Under the pieces are notes generated by a model, which worked only from the letters and a program-made list of their open reading frames with translations, was not told the DNA's origin and did not search any database. Positions 33,728-41,430 of a DNA stretch of 58,547 nt are shown in pieces; the stretch's first letter is position 1, and every line of letters starts with the position of its first letter. Source of the stretch: Actinomycetota bacterium (lineage in GTDB: Bacteria > Actinomycetota > CADDZG01 > JAHWKV01 > JAOPZY01); assembly GCA_035765775.1 (NCBI GenBank), contig DASTWV010000013.1:1-58547 (forward strand), given 5' to 3'. Position numbers and translations under genes: made by a program.

Positions 33728-33762
33728 GGGACATTTGTCCCACTGCCCGGGACAGATGTCCC
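33728..33762. promoter_or_regulatory. Paired DosR-type boxes (copy 1 of a 40-bp element)
   Basis: GGGACATTTGTCCC (33728-33741) and GGGACAGATGTCCC (33749-33762) are two dyads, the first perfect and the second with one imperfect central pair, separated by 7 bases. The same pair with almost identical spacer and flanks recurs at 51190-51224, so the whole unit is a repeated element. Confidence 0.65.
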
Positions 33763-33813
33763 CGACCTCAGCGGACTCGGACCGCCGCCACATCATCGCA
33801 GGTCACTTTTCGA

Positions 33814-33827
33814 GGGACGTTGGTCCC
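33814..33827. promoter_or_regulatory. Third DosR-type box upstream of the antiporter
   Basis: GGGACGTTGGTCCC has perfect 5-base arms and the 4-base spacer. Flanking A and T extend the dyad (AGGGAC...GTCCCT). It is 410 bases from the antiporter start, far for direct activation. Confidence 0.5.
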
Positions 33828-33930
33828 TCCTTACCATCCCCTCAAGTCCCCTTAAACGGTTCACCTCGGGCGGCGCTGACGCCGAGTAGCCCTGTGGAAG
33901 GGAAGCCGGCTCAGGGAGGGCGAGGGTCGA

Positions 33931-34704
33931 TCAGGCCTCGAACCTCACCCGGGAGACCGTGACCGCCCGGCCGCCCAACAGCACCCGGTCGCCGGCTCGG
34001 CGCATCCGCACGCTCCCGCCCCGGGGGGAGGCCTGCTCGCCGGTCAGCTCGTCCCGGCCCAGACGGTCGCCCCAGTAGGCCGCCAGGGTGCAGTGGGCCG
34101 ACCCGGTGACGGGGTCCTCGGCGACCCCGACGTTGGGGGCGAACACGCGGCTGACGCAGTCGATGCCGGGCCGGTCGCCGGCGGCGGTGAGGATGACCCC
34201 GCGCAGCCCGAGCGCCGCCAGGGCGGCCATATCGGGCTGGTAGCGGCGCACCGCCTCGGCGCTGGCGACCTCGATCAGGTGATCGAAGCGCCCCCGCCCC
34301 CGCCAGCGGATCTCGGCGCCGAAGTCGAGGTCCGGTGCGGGCCCGGGACCCGGCTCGGGCGACGGGGGATCGGCGGGGAAGTCCATCCAGATCCAGCCGT
34401 CGCCGCCCACCTCGCAGGCCAGCACCCCGCTGCGGGTGTGGAACCAGGGCGACCCGCCGAGCACGTGGGCCGAGGCCAGCGTCGCATGCCCGCACAGGTC
34501 GACCTCGGTGGTCGGCGTGAACCACCGCAGGTCGTGGCCGCCGCTGCCCCGGGCCACGACGAACGCCGTCTCGGAGAGGTTCATCTCCCGGGCGACCGCC
34601 TGCATCCGGGCGTCGTCAGGGAAGGCGTCGACGACTCCGATGGCGGCGGGGTTGCCGGCGAATGGCCGGTCGGTGAAGGCATCGACGACGACCAGTTCAA
34701 GCAT
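33931..34704 (-). CDS. PhzF-family isomerase/epimerase-like protein
   Basis: The 257-residue protein starts at ATG 34704 (MLELVVVDAFTDRPFAGNPA). It has the PhzF signatures: AREMNLSETAFVV with the catalytic Glu, LRWFTPTTEVDLCGHATLAS, and EDPVTGSAHCTLAAYW near the C-terminus. The family has a two-lobed diaminopimelate-epimerase fold. PhzF itself isomerises a phenazine precursor, but most homologues have unknown substrates. It is slightly short of the usual 280 residues. No phenazine genes are nearby. An in-frame extension upstream of 34704 is not supported by homology. Confidence 0.88.
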   Translation of the reverse strand: MLELVVVDAFTDRPFAGNPAAIGVVDAFPDDARMQAVAREMNLSETAFVVARGSGGHDLRWFTPTTEVDLCGHATLASAHVLGGSPWFHTRSGVLACEVGGDGWIWMDFPADPPSPEPGPGPAPDLDFGAEIRWRGRGRFDHLIEVASAEAVRRYQPDMAALAALGLRGVILTAAGDRPGIDCVSRVFAPNVGVAEDPVTGSAHCTLAAYWGDRLGRDELTGEQASPRGGSVRMRRAGDRVLLGGRAVTVSRVRFEA

Positions 34705-35136
34705 CGCCGGAGGATACCGCCGGGGTCGGCCCCACCCGCCAAGGATCGCCGCCAGGGGGATACGGCCCCGGGCATGCAGCTCCGGGGGCCTTCTGGGCCT
34801 ACTGCCATCGCCGTGGTTTTGGGGTAGCTGTGTGCTGACCGGAGTCAGTCCCGCCGGACGGGGATCCGATATTTGTGCCTGGCTGAACATGATAATCCTG
34901 TTCTGCCATGCACAAAAGATCCGGTTGATCTGGACGTAGTCTCCGCCGCGGCGGGGGCCCGCTGGGTGGGCCGGGCGCAGATCGGTGACTACACGCTGAT
35001 CCTCGAAGGCCACGACTTCCCGCTCGATGGTCTGGCTCTGGTGCGCATCTGCGACTTGAGTCCCTACCAGTCACCCTGAGGGCGGCCGCCGGCCTCCCCG
35101 GCCGCCGGCCTCCCCGGCCCCACCCGGCCGCCGGCC
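34705..35136. other. 432-base gap with dyad repeat and a doubtful ORF
   Basis: Between two minus-strand genes there is a 45-bp dyad (34872-34916), a GC tandem repeat near 35090-35135, and a plus-strand frame from TTG 34873 to TGA 35077-35079 whose C-terminal part (WVGRAQIGDYTLILEGHDFP) looks protein-like. The frame's start lies inside the dyad, so it may be a remnant rather than a gene. Confidence 0.4.
34872..34916. repeat. 45-bp dispersed inverted repeat, copy 1
   Basis: Two 20-base arms (TTTGTGCCTGGCTGAACATG and CCTGTTCTGCCATGCACAAA) match at 17 of 20 positions around the core ATAAT. A second copy of the same length and core type is at 47731-47775. The left arm here matches the right arm of copy 2 at 19 of 20 positions in reverse complement. 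Both copies are intergenic. Confidence 0.75.
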
Positions 35137-35138
35137 CT
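35088..35138. repeat. GC-only tandem repeat downstream of the polymerase gene
   Basis: GGCCGCCGGCCTCCCC is repeated twice exactly, then twice more in degenerate form, ending at the stop of the polymerase gene. It could fold into hairpins and serve as a terminator, but could also be replication slippage. Confidence 0.45.
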
Positions 35139-36114
35139 ACCCGGCCTCCGCGCTGGCGAGCGCCGCCAGCAGGTTCGCCGGCCCCCTGAGCGACTGCCCC
35201 GTGAGGGCCGGCCAGGCAGGTTCGCCCCGGGCAACCCGCTCCGGCACCGACCGGAGCGTGAAGTGCTCCGGCCGGAGGCGCCGGTCCTCGACCTCCTCCC
35301 ACGTGAGTGGCGTCGCCACCGGGGCACCCGGCCGGGCACGGACGGCGTAGGGCGCCACCACGTGCTGGGCGTAGGCGTTGCGGGTGGTGTCCATGAAGAG
35401 CCGGCCCTGGCGCTGCTCCTTGCGAAACTCGGTGGTCAGGCGCTCCGGGTCGCGCCCGGCGAGGACCTGCCCGGCGGTATCGGCGAAGGCCCGGACCGCC
35501 CCGTAGTCGGCGGAGCGGTCCAGGGGGACGACGACGTGGATGCCCTTGCCGCCCGTGGTCTTGGCGACGCAGCTGAGCGTGAGGTCGCTGAGCAGGTCCC
35601 GCACCGCCAGCGCCACCCGTTGTGCCTCGCCGAAGGCGTCGTAGCCGGGCGGGTCGAGATCGAAGATCAGCAGGTCAGGATTCATGGGCTCGTCGATGCG
35701 GGACAGCCAGATGTGGGGCGTGATGCACGCCTGGTCGGCCAGCCACACCAGAGTGGCGGCGTCGGCCCCGATCGCCTGGGTGAGCTCGCCGCCCTTCTTG
35801 CTCACCACCGCCCGGTGCACCCACTCAGGTGCCGAGGAGGGGAGCTTCTTCTGGTAGAAGCGCTGGCCGCCCAGACCGTCCGGGAAGCGCTCCATGGCGA
35901 TGGGCCGGCCAGTCAGGTACGGCACCATGAGCTCGGCCACGGCGGCGTAATACTCCGCCAGATCCCGCTTGGTGATGCCGTCCTCCGGGAACAGCACCTT
36001 GCCCGGACGGGACACCGGTACTGCGCGCCCGCCCGCCGGGATCTCGATCGTCTCGCCCCCCCGACCGCCGTGCGCTTTGGCGGCTTTGTGCTCCGCCTGG
36101 TTCTCATCTTCCAT
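35137..36114 (-). CDS. LigD-type polymerase/primase (stand-alone NHEJ polymerase domain)
   Basis: The 325-residue protein matches the polymerase domain of bacterial LigD: VSRPGKVLFPEDGITKRDLA at the start, RFPDGLGGQRFYQKKLP, the metal-binding D-x-D in LLIFDLDPPG, then AKTTGGKGIHVVVPLDR and RLFMDTTRNAYAQHVVAPYA. This archaeo-eukaryotic primase-like enzyme adds ribo- or deoxynucleotides at DNA ends during non-homologous end joining. Ligase and phosphoesterase domains are absent, and neither Ku nor a ligase gene is in the window; actinobacteria often encode these parts separately. The N-terminal 30 residues are a charged extension. Confidence 0.92.
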   Translation of the reverse strand: MEDENQAEHKAAKAHGGRGGETIEIPAGGRAVPVSRPGKVLFPEDGITKRDLAEYYAAVAELMVPYLTGRPIAMERFPDGLGGQRFYQKKLPSSAPEWVHRAVVSKKGGELTQAIGADAATLVWLADQACITPHIWLSRIDEPMNPDLLIFDLDPPGYDAFGEAQRVALAVRDLLSDLTLSCVAKTTGGKGIHVVVPLDRSADYGAVRAFADTAGQVLAGRDPERLTTEFRKEQRQGRLFMDTTRNAYAQHVVAPYAVRARPGAPVATPLTWEEVEDRRLRPEHFTLRSVPERVARGEPAWPALTGQSLRGPANLLAALASAEAG

Positions 36115-36618
36115 CGCTGGCTCCCGTCTTAGGCTACGCCCCGACCGCCGCTGCGCCTAGGCCAGCGCCATGGAGGCCGGTGTACCCGCCGTCGGGCATG
36201 CCCCGCCAGACGGCAACTGGCCACCATTTTCTGCCACGGATCTCTCTGCACCCCGGCCTGCGCGCCGGGGTGGCCCACTCGGGTCATGCCGGGGGATGGT
36301 CAAGCGGCGCTCCGCCATTACTCTCGGCGTTGAATCGGGCTCATTTATCCCTCTGGGCGCCCGGCACCCACCCGCCGGCCTCTCCCCGGGGGGCGGCAAA
36401 TCTCGCCCGAGCTAGCCAGTTTCGGCCCCATCCAGTAGCCCAACCGCACTATTGAACTAGATAAGTCGAGGCCTCGGGTGATGCCGTGTGGACCATAAAA
36501 AATAGGCCTAATAGCCACTCAACTTCTAGAGATTTACGTGCCATAGTTTGTGCTACCAACCGGGACAGCCGGGGGGCAATGGCTGGCAGGGCAGCACTGA
36601 TTGAGGAAGGAATGCGGC
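36115..36618. other. 504-base leader region of the surface protein
   Basis: I see no gene here. About 36440-36560 is markedly A/T-rich (for example CATAAAAAATAGGCCTAATA) and is the likely promoter region for the DUF11 protein. The palindrome TAGGCCTA sits inside it. I looked for c-di-GMP, cobalamin and SAM riboswitch cores and found none I could support. Confidence 0.4.
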
Positions 36619-38679
36619 ATGGACAGACACCGTCTTTGGAGCTTGGTCGCAGTCAGTGCGGTGACTGCCGCCTTGCTGGCGTTCTTCGTAACCCCGGGCA
36701 CCGCCGCCAACGCCAGCGACGTCTGGCTTACCAACTCCACGGCCTCCGGTGCGGGCCACGCCCACGAGCCGCACCTCGCCAACACCACCATCTACCTCCA
36801 CGGCTCCGACCTCACGACGAGCTCGGGGACCTTCGACATCGCCTCGATCCCCGGGACGGGCTCGGGCAAGACCATCTGGAGCGGCCTGTTCTGGGCCACC
36901 GCCAATGGGACCGACGTCATCACCCAGCTCGACGGTGCCGCCCTGGTGGCCGACGCCATTGCCCAGGACAGCGCCGTGGCCAACCCGAACCAGGGTTACC
37001 ACTTCAAGATCACCCTCTTCCAGAGCGGGGCCACGCCCTCGGTCGCCACCGCAGCGACCAAGCCCGGCGACACGAAGACCAAGACCTTCTGGGTCAACGG
37101 CAGCGAGGCGTCGCCCAGCCCGTCGCTGACCGTCACCAAGACTGCCGACGCCGCCTCGGTGACCTCGGGCGCTGCGGTCGGGTTCACCATCACCGCTGCC
37201 ACCGGCGCGAGTGGTTTCGCCAATGACGTGTCGATCAACGACCCACTGCCCTCGGGCGACGGCCTCGACTGGTCGATCAGCCCGGCCTACAGCGGGCAGG
37301 GGACCTGCACCATCACGGGTACGCCCCCGAGCCAGACCCTGTCCTGCTCCATCGGGGACCTCAACGGCACCTCGGTGTCGGTCCACGTGCACTCATCGAC
37401 CGTCGCCGGGACCACCGCCGCCCTGGCACCGCTCACGCTGACCAATGAGGCCTGCGCGTCGTTCGACCTCGGCGAGGACAACGCCGGCGAGGACCAGCCC
37501 CAGGCCGAGTCTGCGGGCCACTGCTCGACCGCCCAGACCGTGGTCGATCCGGCGGCGCCCGACCTGACGATCGCCAAGACCGCCGATGCCGCCCTCGCCC
37601 CGGCGGGGAGCCTGGTGGGCTTCACGATCACCGTCGGCAACCCGGGTCCGGGCGTGGCGCTCGCCGTCACCGTGAGCGACCCGCTGCCCGCCACCGGCAC
37701 CGGGGCCTGGTCGATCAGCCCGGCCTATGGTGGCCCGGGCACCTGCTCGCTGTCCGGCTCGGCGCCGAACCAGCACCTCACGTGCGCCCTCGGCAACCTG
37801 GCGCCGGGCGTCACCGCAACGGTGCACGTCTCCGCCCCGACCCCCGCCACACCGACCATCGCGCTCACCAATGTGGCGACCGCCTCGGCCACCAACAATG
37901 ACCCGGTTTCGTCCATGGCCCACACCGGGACCACGACGGCGCACCTGACGATCACCAAGGTGGCTGACGCCGTCACCACGACCGCCGGCAGCCCGGTGGG
38001 CTTCACCATCACGGTTGGCAACACCGGGAGCGATGCCGCCACCGGCGCCACGCTCGCAGATCCCCTGCCCGCATTCGACGGGGCGTCGTGGTCGATCAGC
38101 CCGGCCTACAGCGGCCCGGGCACGTGCACGGTGACCGGAGCGTCGTCGACCCAGACGCTGTCGTGCGCCCTCGGCGACCTGGCGTCCGGCGCGACGGCGA
38201 CCGTGCACGTCGCCACTGCGACGCCATCGACCGTCGGCCTGACCCTGACCAACCTGGCCACCGCCTCAGCGACCAACGACGATCCGGTCACCGCGACGGC
38301 GGTCACGCACTCGCTGCTGCCGGGCCAGGTGCTCCCCGCCACCGGTGACCCGGGCACCCCGGGCACCCAGGTGCTGGGCGAATCGCTCACCCGGCCGGCC
38401 CTCGGCGAGGTCCTGCCGTTCACCGGCGGCCCGTCACCGCTGCTCTTCGCCCTGGCGGCCCTGCTCCTGCTGGCCGGCACGGTGGTACTGCTCATCGCCC
38501 GGCAGCGCCAGCCCCTGGTGGCCGAGACCTCGGCCGGAGTGGGCTCGACGGGCCAGCCCGGCGCGGAGCCGGGGAGCCCCTCGGGGCCAAAGGCGCCCTG
38601 GGTGGGCACGGCCGCACGCACGACCCGGGCCCACTGGGCCACGTCGATCGGCTTCGGGTTCGGGAAGAGACGGCGCTGA
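36619..38679 (+). CDS. Cell-surface DUF11-repeat protein with LPXTG sorting signals
   Basis: The 686-residue protein has a signal peptide (basic MDRHR, hydrophobic SLVAVSAVTAALLAFFV, cleavage after TAANA). An N-terminal domain follows, then three DUF11 repeats beginning near residues 170, 313 and 447, each with the pattern TKTADA...GFTIT...DPLP...WSISPAYSGPGTC. Near the C-terminus are LPATGDPG and then LPFTGGPS, the latter followed by a membrane helix (LLFALAALLLLAGTVVLLIA) and RQR, a sortase signal. A further 50-residue Ser/Pro/Arg tail after the helix is unusual. GAGGAAGG precedes ATG 36619. DUF11 proteins form cell-wall stalks or adhesins. Confidence 0.85.
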   Translation: MDRHRLWSLVAVSAVTAALLAFFVTPGTAANASDVWLTNSTASGAGHAHEPHLANTTIYLHGSDLTTSSGTFDIASIPGTGSGKTIWSGLFWATANGTDVITQLDGAALVADAIAQDSAVANPNQGYHFKITLFQSGATPSVATAATKPGDTKTKTFWVNGSEASPSPSLTVTKTADAASVTSGAAVGFTITAATGASGFANDVSINDPLPSGDGLDWSISPAYSGQGTCTITGTPPSQTLSCSIGDLNGTSVSVHVHSSTVAGTTAALAPLTLTNEACASFDLGEDNAGEDQPQAESAGHCSTAQTVVDPAAPDLTIAKTADAALAPAGSLVGFTITVGNPGPGVALAVTVSDPLPATGTGAWSISPAYGGPGTCSLSGSAPNQHLTCALGNLAPGVTATVHVSAPTPATPTIALTNVATASATNNDPVSSMAHTGTTTAHLTITKVADAVTTTAGSPVGFTITVGNTGSDAATGATLADPLPAFDGASWSISPAYSGPGTCTVTGASSTQTLSCALGDLASGATATVHVATATPSTVGLTLTNLATASATNDDPVTATAVTHSLLPGQVLPATGDPGTPGTQVLGESLTRPALGEVLPFTGGPSPLLFALAALLLLAGTVVLLIARQRQPLVAETSAGVGSTGQPGAEPGSPSGPKAPWVGTAARTTRAHWATSIGFGFGKRRR

Positions 38680-38699
38680 GGTTCGCCCCGTAACGCAGG

Positions 38700-38732
38700 G
38701 AGGCCCGGCCGGATCCGCTCCGACCGGGCCTC
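38700..38732 (+). terminator. Hairpin downstream of the DUF11 gene
   Basis: Arms GAGGCCCGG and CCGGGCCTC are perfectly complementary around a 15-base loop, starting 21 bases after the stop codon. The absence of a T-tract is usual for GC-rich actinobacterial hairpins. Confidence 0.65.
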
Positions 38733-38762
38733 ATCGCGCCTGGGCGGGGCCGTCGACGACGT

Positions 38763-38805
38763 CTGTGAGTGCCCAGGTGCGTAGAGCGCCCCCCAACACT
38801 CACAG
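38763..38805. repeat. 43-bp inverted-repeat element, copy 1
   Basis: CTGTGAGTG and CACTCACAG are perfect 9-bp ends enclosing a 25-base middle (GCCCAG..GCGTAGAGC..). A second copy of the same total length lies at 38946-38988. Confidence 0.65.
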
Positions 38806-38945
38806 GCGTTCCCCAGGGAGGCGAATGGCCTCGATCGCCCTGATCCGCCAGGGCGAGTCCGGGGCGACGGCGAAAATCGCCGTTGGTGGCACGAGCACGG
38901 GCGGGGACGCGGCCGGGGCGCTGGATCTGGGCGCTTCTGCCCAGT

Positions 38946-38988
38946 CTGTGGGTGCCCAGTTCCGTATAGCACCATCAGGCACTCACAG
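38946..38988. repeat. 43-bp inverted-repeat element, copy 2
   Basis: CTGTGGGTG and CACTCACAG enclose a middle similar to copy 1 (CCCAG..CCGTATAGC..). The centre-to-centre distance is 183 bases. The two units lie in the same orientation between the DUF11 and protease genes. Confidence 0.65.
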
Positions 38989-39041
38989 AATTCGCACAGC
39001 TTGGGGCTGAGGCGATCCGGGGTGCCAGCGGTCGACGGTCT

Positions 39042-39055
39042 GGGACTGATGTCGA
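39042..39055. promoter_or_regulatory. Imperfect DosR-type box
   Basis: GGGACTGATGTCGA keeps the left arm fully and three of five right-arm bases. Alone it would be weak, but a perfect dyad follows at 39086. Confidence 0.3.
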
Positions 39056-39070
39056 GCCGGAAAATGAAGT

Positions 39071-39114
39071 GCCCCGAGAAACCTCGGGACCGAAGTCCCT
39101 CTGCCTCTCGGGGC
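39071..39114. promoter_or_regulatory. DosR-type box nested in a larger hairpin
   Basis: GGGACCGAAGTCCC (39086-39099) has perfect arms and 4-base spacer. It is enclosed by a perfect 9-bp inverted repeat, GCCCCGAGA (39071-39079) and TCTCGGGGC (39106-39114). The start of the SDH-type protease is about 200 bases downstream. It could act as an operator in DNA or as an RNA hairpin. Confidence 0.5.
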
Positions 39115-39297
39115 GAGTTCAGTATGCGCCCGGCAGCGCCGGCCGTCAACAGCGCGAAAATTTCACCGGGACGCTCCGGCCACGGCCCCACGCCGGCACG
39201 GGCGGTATTGTGCGCCGGCTCACGAACGCGCCAACCGATACCGCAGCACCCAACTCGAGAGCCCGGGCAACCAACCGGAGCAGCAGGGGAGCCAGGC

Positions 39298-40356
39298 ATG
39301 GGACGGGACGTTCGCGCCGGACTTCTCCGCAAGATCGGCGCCCTGCGCGGGTCGGAGGTCATCGCCTACATCACCTCCACCCGGCCCGGGCTCGAGGCCC
39401 CAATGGCCATCGACGTCATGCCGCTCATCCACGAGCACCTGCGGGCGCTCCCGGCCCGGGCGGACCGCCACATCGACCTCTACCTGCATTCGAACGGGGG
39501 CGACGGCGTCGTGCCCTGGCGCCTCGTCACCCTGGCGCGGGAGTTCTGCTCCGAGTTCTCGGTGCTGGTCCCCAACCGGGCCTTCAGCGCCGCGACGCTG
39601 ACCGCCCTGGGCGCCGACGAGGTGATCATGCACGCCATGGGGATGCTCGGCCCGACGGACCCCACGGTCACCAACGAGTTCAACCCGCCCAACCCCCGCA
39701 GCCAGGGCCAGCTGCTGGGCATCTCGGTGGAGGACGTGACCTCCTACATCTCGCTCATCAAAGACGAGGTGGGGGTGCGTCACGAGGACGAGCTCGTCCA
39801 GGCGTTCCTCGCTCTCACCCAGCAGGTGCATCCTCTGGCGCTGGGCAACGTGAAGCGGTCAACGTCGCAGTCCCGGATGATGGGGGAGAAGCTGCTCCGG
39901 GCCCGCAAGAAGACGCAGCTGGCCGACCACGAGATCCAGCAGATCATCACCCGGCTGACCTCCGAACTCTTCTACCACGGGCACCCGATCAACCGGCGGG
40001 AGGCCCGCGACGACCTGGGTCTCAGCTTCGTCCAGGACGCTGAGCCCGAACTGGAGTCGACGATGTGGGACCTGTTCGGCGAGTACGACGGCCTCATGAA
40101 CCTGAACGAGGAGTTCCAGCCCATCGACGAGGCGGTGGTCCTGGCCGGCCTGCCCGACCTGCCGCCCTTCAACGAGCCGCCGACGATCCGCCAGCAGGAC
40201 CTCGGCCCCATCCCGCTGGTCTTCGTGGAGTCGGCGGGCCGGGCGGATGTCTTGGAGATGGAGCTGCAGGTGACGATGCGGAGGGACGCGCTGGGCTCGC
40301 TCGAGGCAAGCGTGGTGCGGACGGCCCGAGGTTGGAGGACCGAGTCCGAGGTGTGA
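39298..40356 (+). CDS. SDH-type (ClpP/crotonase-fold) serine protease-like protein
   Basis: The 352-residue protein belongs to the serine dehydrogenase proteinase group of ClpP/SppA-like proteins: VIAYITSTRPGLEAPMAIDV, DLYLHSNGGDGVVPWRLVTL, VPNRAFSAATLTALGADEVI with a candidate nucleophile Ser, and MHAMGMLGPTDPTVTN. The SNGGD turn supplies the oxyanion loop. It lacks a signal peptide and membrane helix, so it is cytoplasmic. The C-terminal 100 residues are a separate domain (NEPPTIRQQDLGPIPLVFVE). AGGGGAG precedes ATG 39298. A DosR-type dyad lies about 200 bases upstream. The physiological substrate is unknown. Confidence 0.8.
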   Translation: MGRDVRAGLLRKIGALRGSEVIAYITSTRPGLEAPMAIDVMPLIHEHLRALPARADRHIDLYLHSNGGDGVVPWRLVTLAREFCSEFSVLVPNRAFSAATLTALGADEVIMHAMGMLGPTDPTVTNEFNPPNPRSQGQLLGISVEDVTSYISLIKDEVGVRHEDELVQAFLALTQQVHPLALGNVKRSTSQSRMMGEKLLRARKKTQLADHEIQQIITRLTSELFYHGHPINRREARDDLGLSFVQDAEPELESTMWDLFGEYDGLMNLNEEFQPIDEAVVLAGLPDLPPFNEPPTIRQQDLGPIPLVFVESAGRADVLEMELQVTMRRDALGSLEASVVRTARGWRTESEV

Positions 40357-40357
40357 T

Positions 40358-40549
40358 CTAGCGGGGGCTGGAGGTGCCCCGCAACTCGCCGGGAAGGACC
40401 GAGCTGAACAGGTTCTCGCCCGAGGTGCCCGTGAAGCGGGGAGCGACCATGGAGCCCTGGAGCCACTGGGCGTTCGTGGTGAACGATGAGTCGTGCCGGA
40501 TGTGCACCGGGTACTTCCGTGGCGGTTCCTGCTTCTTGCTCACCGGCAT
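40358..40549 (-). CDS. Small conserved-looking hypothetical protein
   Basis: The 63-residue protein begins MPVSKKQEPPRKYPVHIRHD and continues SFTTNAQWLQGSMVAPRFTG. Amino acid use is balanced, unlike shadow frames nearby, and GGAGGG lies 9 bases before ATG 40549. It converges with the protease gene (stops one base apart) and is divergent from the DUF5709-like gene. The basic N-terminus and aromatic core suggest a small soluble protein. I recognise no family. Confidence 0.6.
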   Translation of the reverse strand: MPVSKKQEPPRKYPVHIRHDSSFTTNAQWLQGSMVAPRFTGTSGENLFSSVLPGELRGTSSPR

Positions 40550-40689
40550 CTCGTCACGCCCTCCCCGTCGGCCCCCACAACCTAGGACCCAGCTTAACCC
40601 CTTCGGGCGCATGCTGGCGAGATCCCCCCAGGTGGGGGCGGGGCGCCGCAGAATGCGGCGATATGCTCGCGGTGGAGAGGAGAGTGGCC

Positions 40690-41073
40690 ATGCACACACG
40701 AGGAGACCACGACCTGCCCTCATGGGACGGCCAGGGCGGGGGCGACCCGGAGGAAGATCCCGGCGACGAGCTGGAAGCTGCCATCGAGCAGGCCGACCAT
40801 CCCTTCGCCAGCGAGTCGTTCGGCCTCACCGGCGACGAGGCGGAGGAGGGCGAGTCCCTCGACCAACGCCTGGCGGAAGAGCGCCCCGACCGGTTGGGCG
40901 ACGAGGACTACGTGGCGCTCGAGGACACCGGGGAGGGCGACGAGGAGCTCGTCGGTGACGCCACCCCCGGTCACGACCCCTTCGTCGCCCCGGAGGAGGC
41001 CGCCGTGAGGATCCAGGACCGGGCACCAGGGGCCGTGGCTCACGATCCCGAACCCGCCGTCGAGGAGGAATGA
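40690..41073 (+). CDS. DUF5709-like acidic protein
   Basis: The 127-residue protein is strongly acidic, with SLDQRLAEERPDRLGDEDYV near the middle, the hallmark of DUF5709-type actinobacterial proteins. The rest is Asp/Glu-rich and probably disordered. GGAGAGGAG lies before ATG 40690. There is no signal peptide or membrane helix. The function is unknown; it is often found near stress genes. Confidence 0.7.
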   Translation: MHTRGDHDLPSWDGQGGGDPEEDPGDELEAAIEQADHPFASESFGLTGDEAEEGESLDQRLAEERPDRLGDEDYVALEDTGEGDEELVGDATPGHDPFVAPEEAAVRIQDRAPGAVAHDPEPAVEEE

Positions 41074-41430
41074 GCACAGGTCCCCTTCCGGCGAACCCGA
41101 ATGCAACGTCCTCGTCCTAGCTTCGCTCCGCCTGGTCCTCGATACGGTGCGGCTCCTGCCTCGTCCTCCTTGGGTATATCTGACCATCCATAAGCAGGAA
41201 GTGCCCAATTAGGAGGCTCCTAATTCTGGCGTGGAGCGACTCAACATCGTCTGTAAGTTTGTCAACTGAGACGAGCGGGGACATCCTCCGGGGGAATGGT
41301 CGGTGCAATGGCGGGCGGGGCACGAGCCCAGCCCGCGCCGTCGGCAGGCACGTCAGTAGACGGATCCTGACGTGAGAGAGGGGCGGGTGCCGAGACCTGG
41401 CACCCGCCCCTCCATGCGACCTGCGAACGG
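41074..41430. other. Gap between convergent genes
   Basis: No gene is supported in this 357-base stretch. A relatively A/T-rich section lies at 41170-41270 (TAGGAGGCTCCTAATT, a small inverted repeat). The right end carries the terminator hairpin listed separately. Confidence 0.4.
41379..41411 (-). terminator. Strong hairpin after the cupredoxin gene
   Basis: Arms AGGGGCGGGTGCC and GGCACCCGCCCCT pair perfectly over 13 bp around a 7-base loop (GAGACCT), 20 bases beyond the stop of the minus-strand cupredoxin gene. This is the most stable hairpin I see in the window. Confidence 0.75.

Larger units (their letters stand above)
33405..33930. other. 526-base gap upstream of the antiporter
   Basis: This region should hold the antiporter promoter. 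No gene with family support is seen; its short frames are Pro/Arg-rich. It contains three GGGAC-N4-GTCCC dyads between 33728 and 33827, listed separately. Confidence 0.45.
38806..39297. other. Gap before the SDH-type protease
   Basis: Apart from the 43-bp repeat copy and the two dyads listed, this stretch has no gene I can support. A plus-strand frame from 38825 is Arg/Gly-rich and lacks a ribosome site. Confidence 0.35.

Noticed and set aside
34873-35079. 68-residue ORF starting at TTG within the 45-bp dyad
   Set aside because: The C-terminal part looks coding, but the start is inside a repeat and no family is recognisable; kept only as a note.
36115-36618. Riboswitch upstream of the DUF11 protein
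   Set aside because: The leader is A/T-rich and long, but I could not identify the conserved core of any known riboswitch class.
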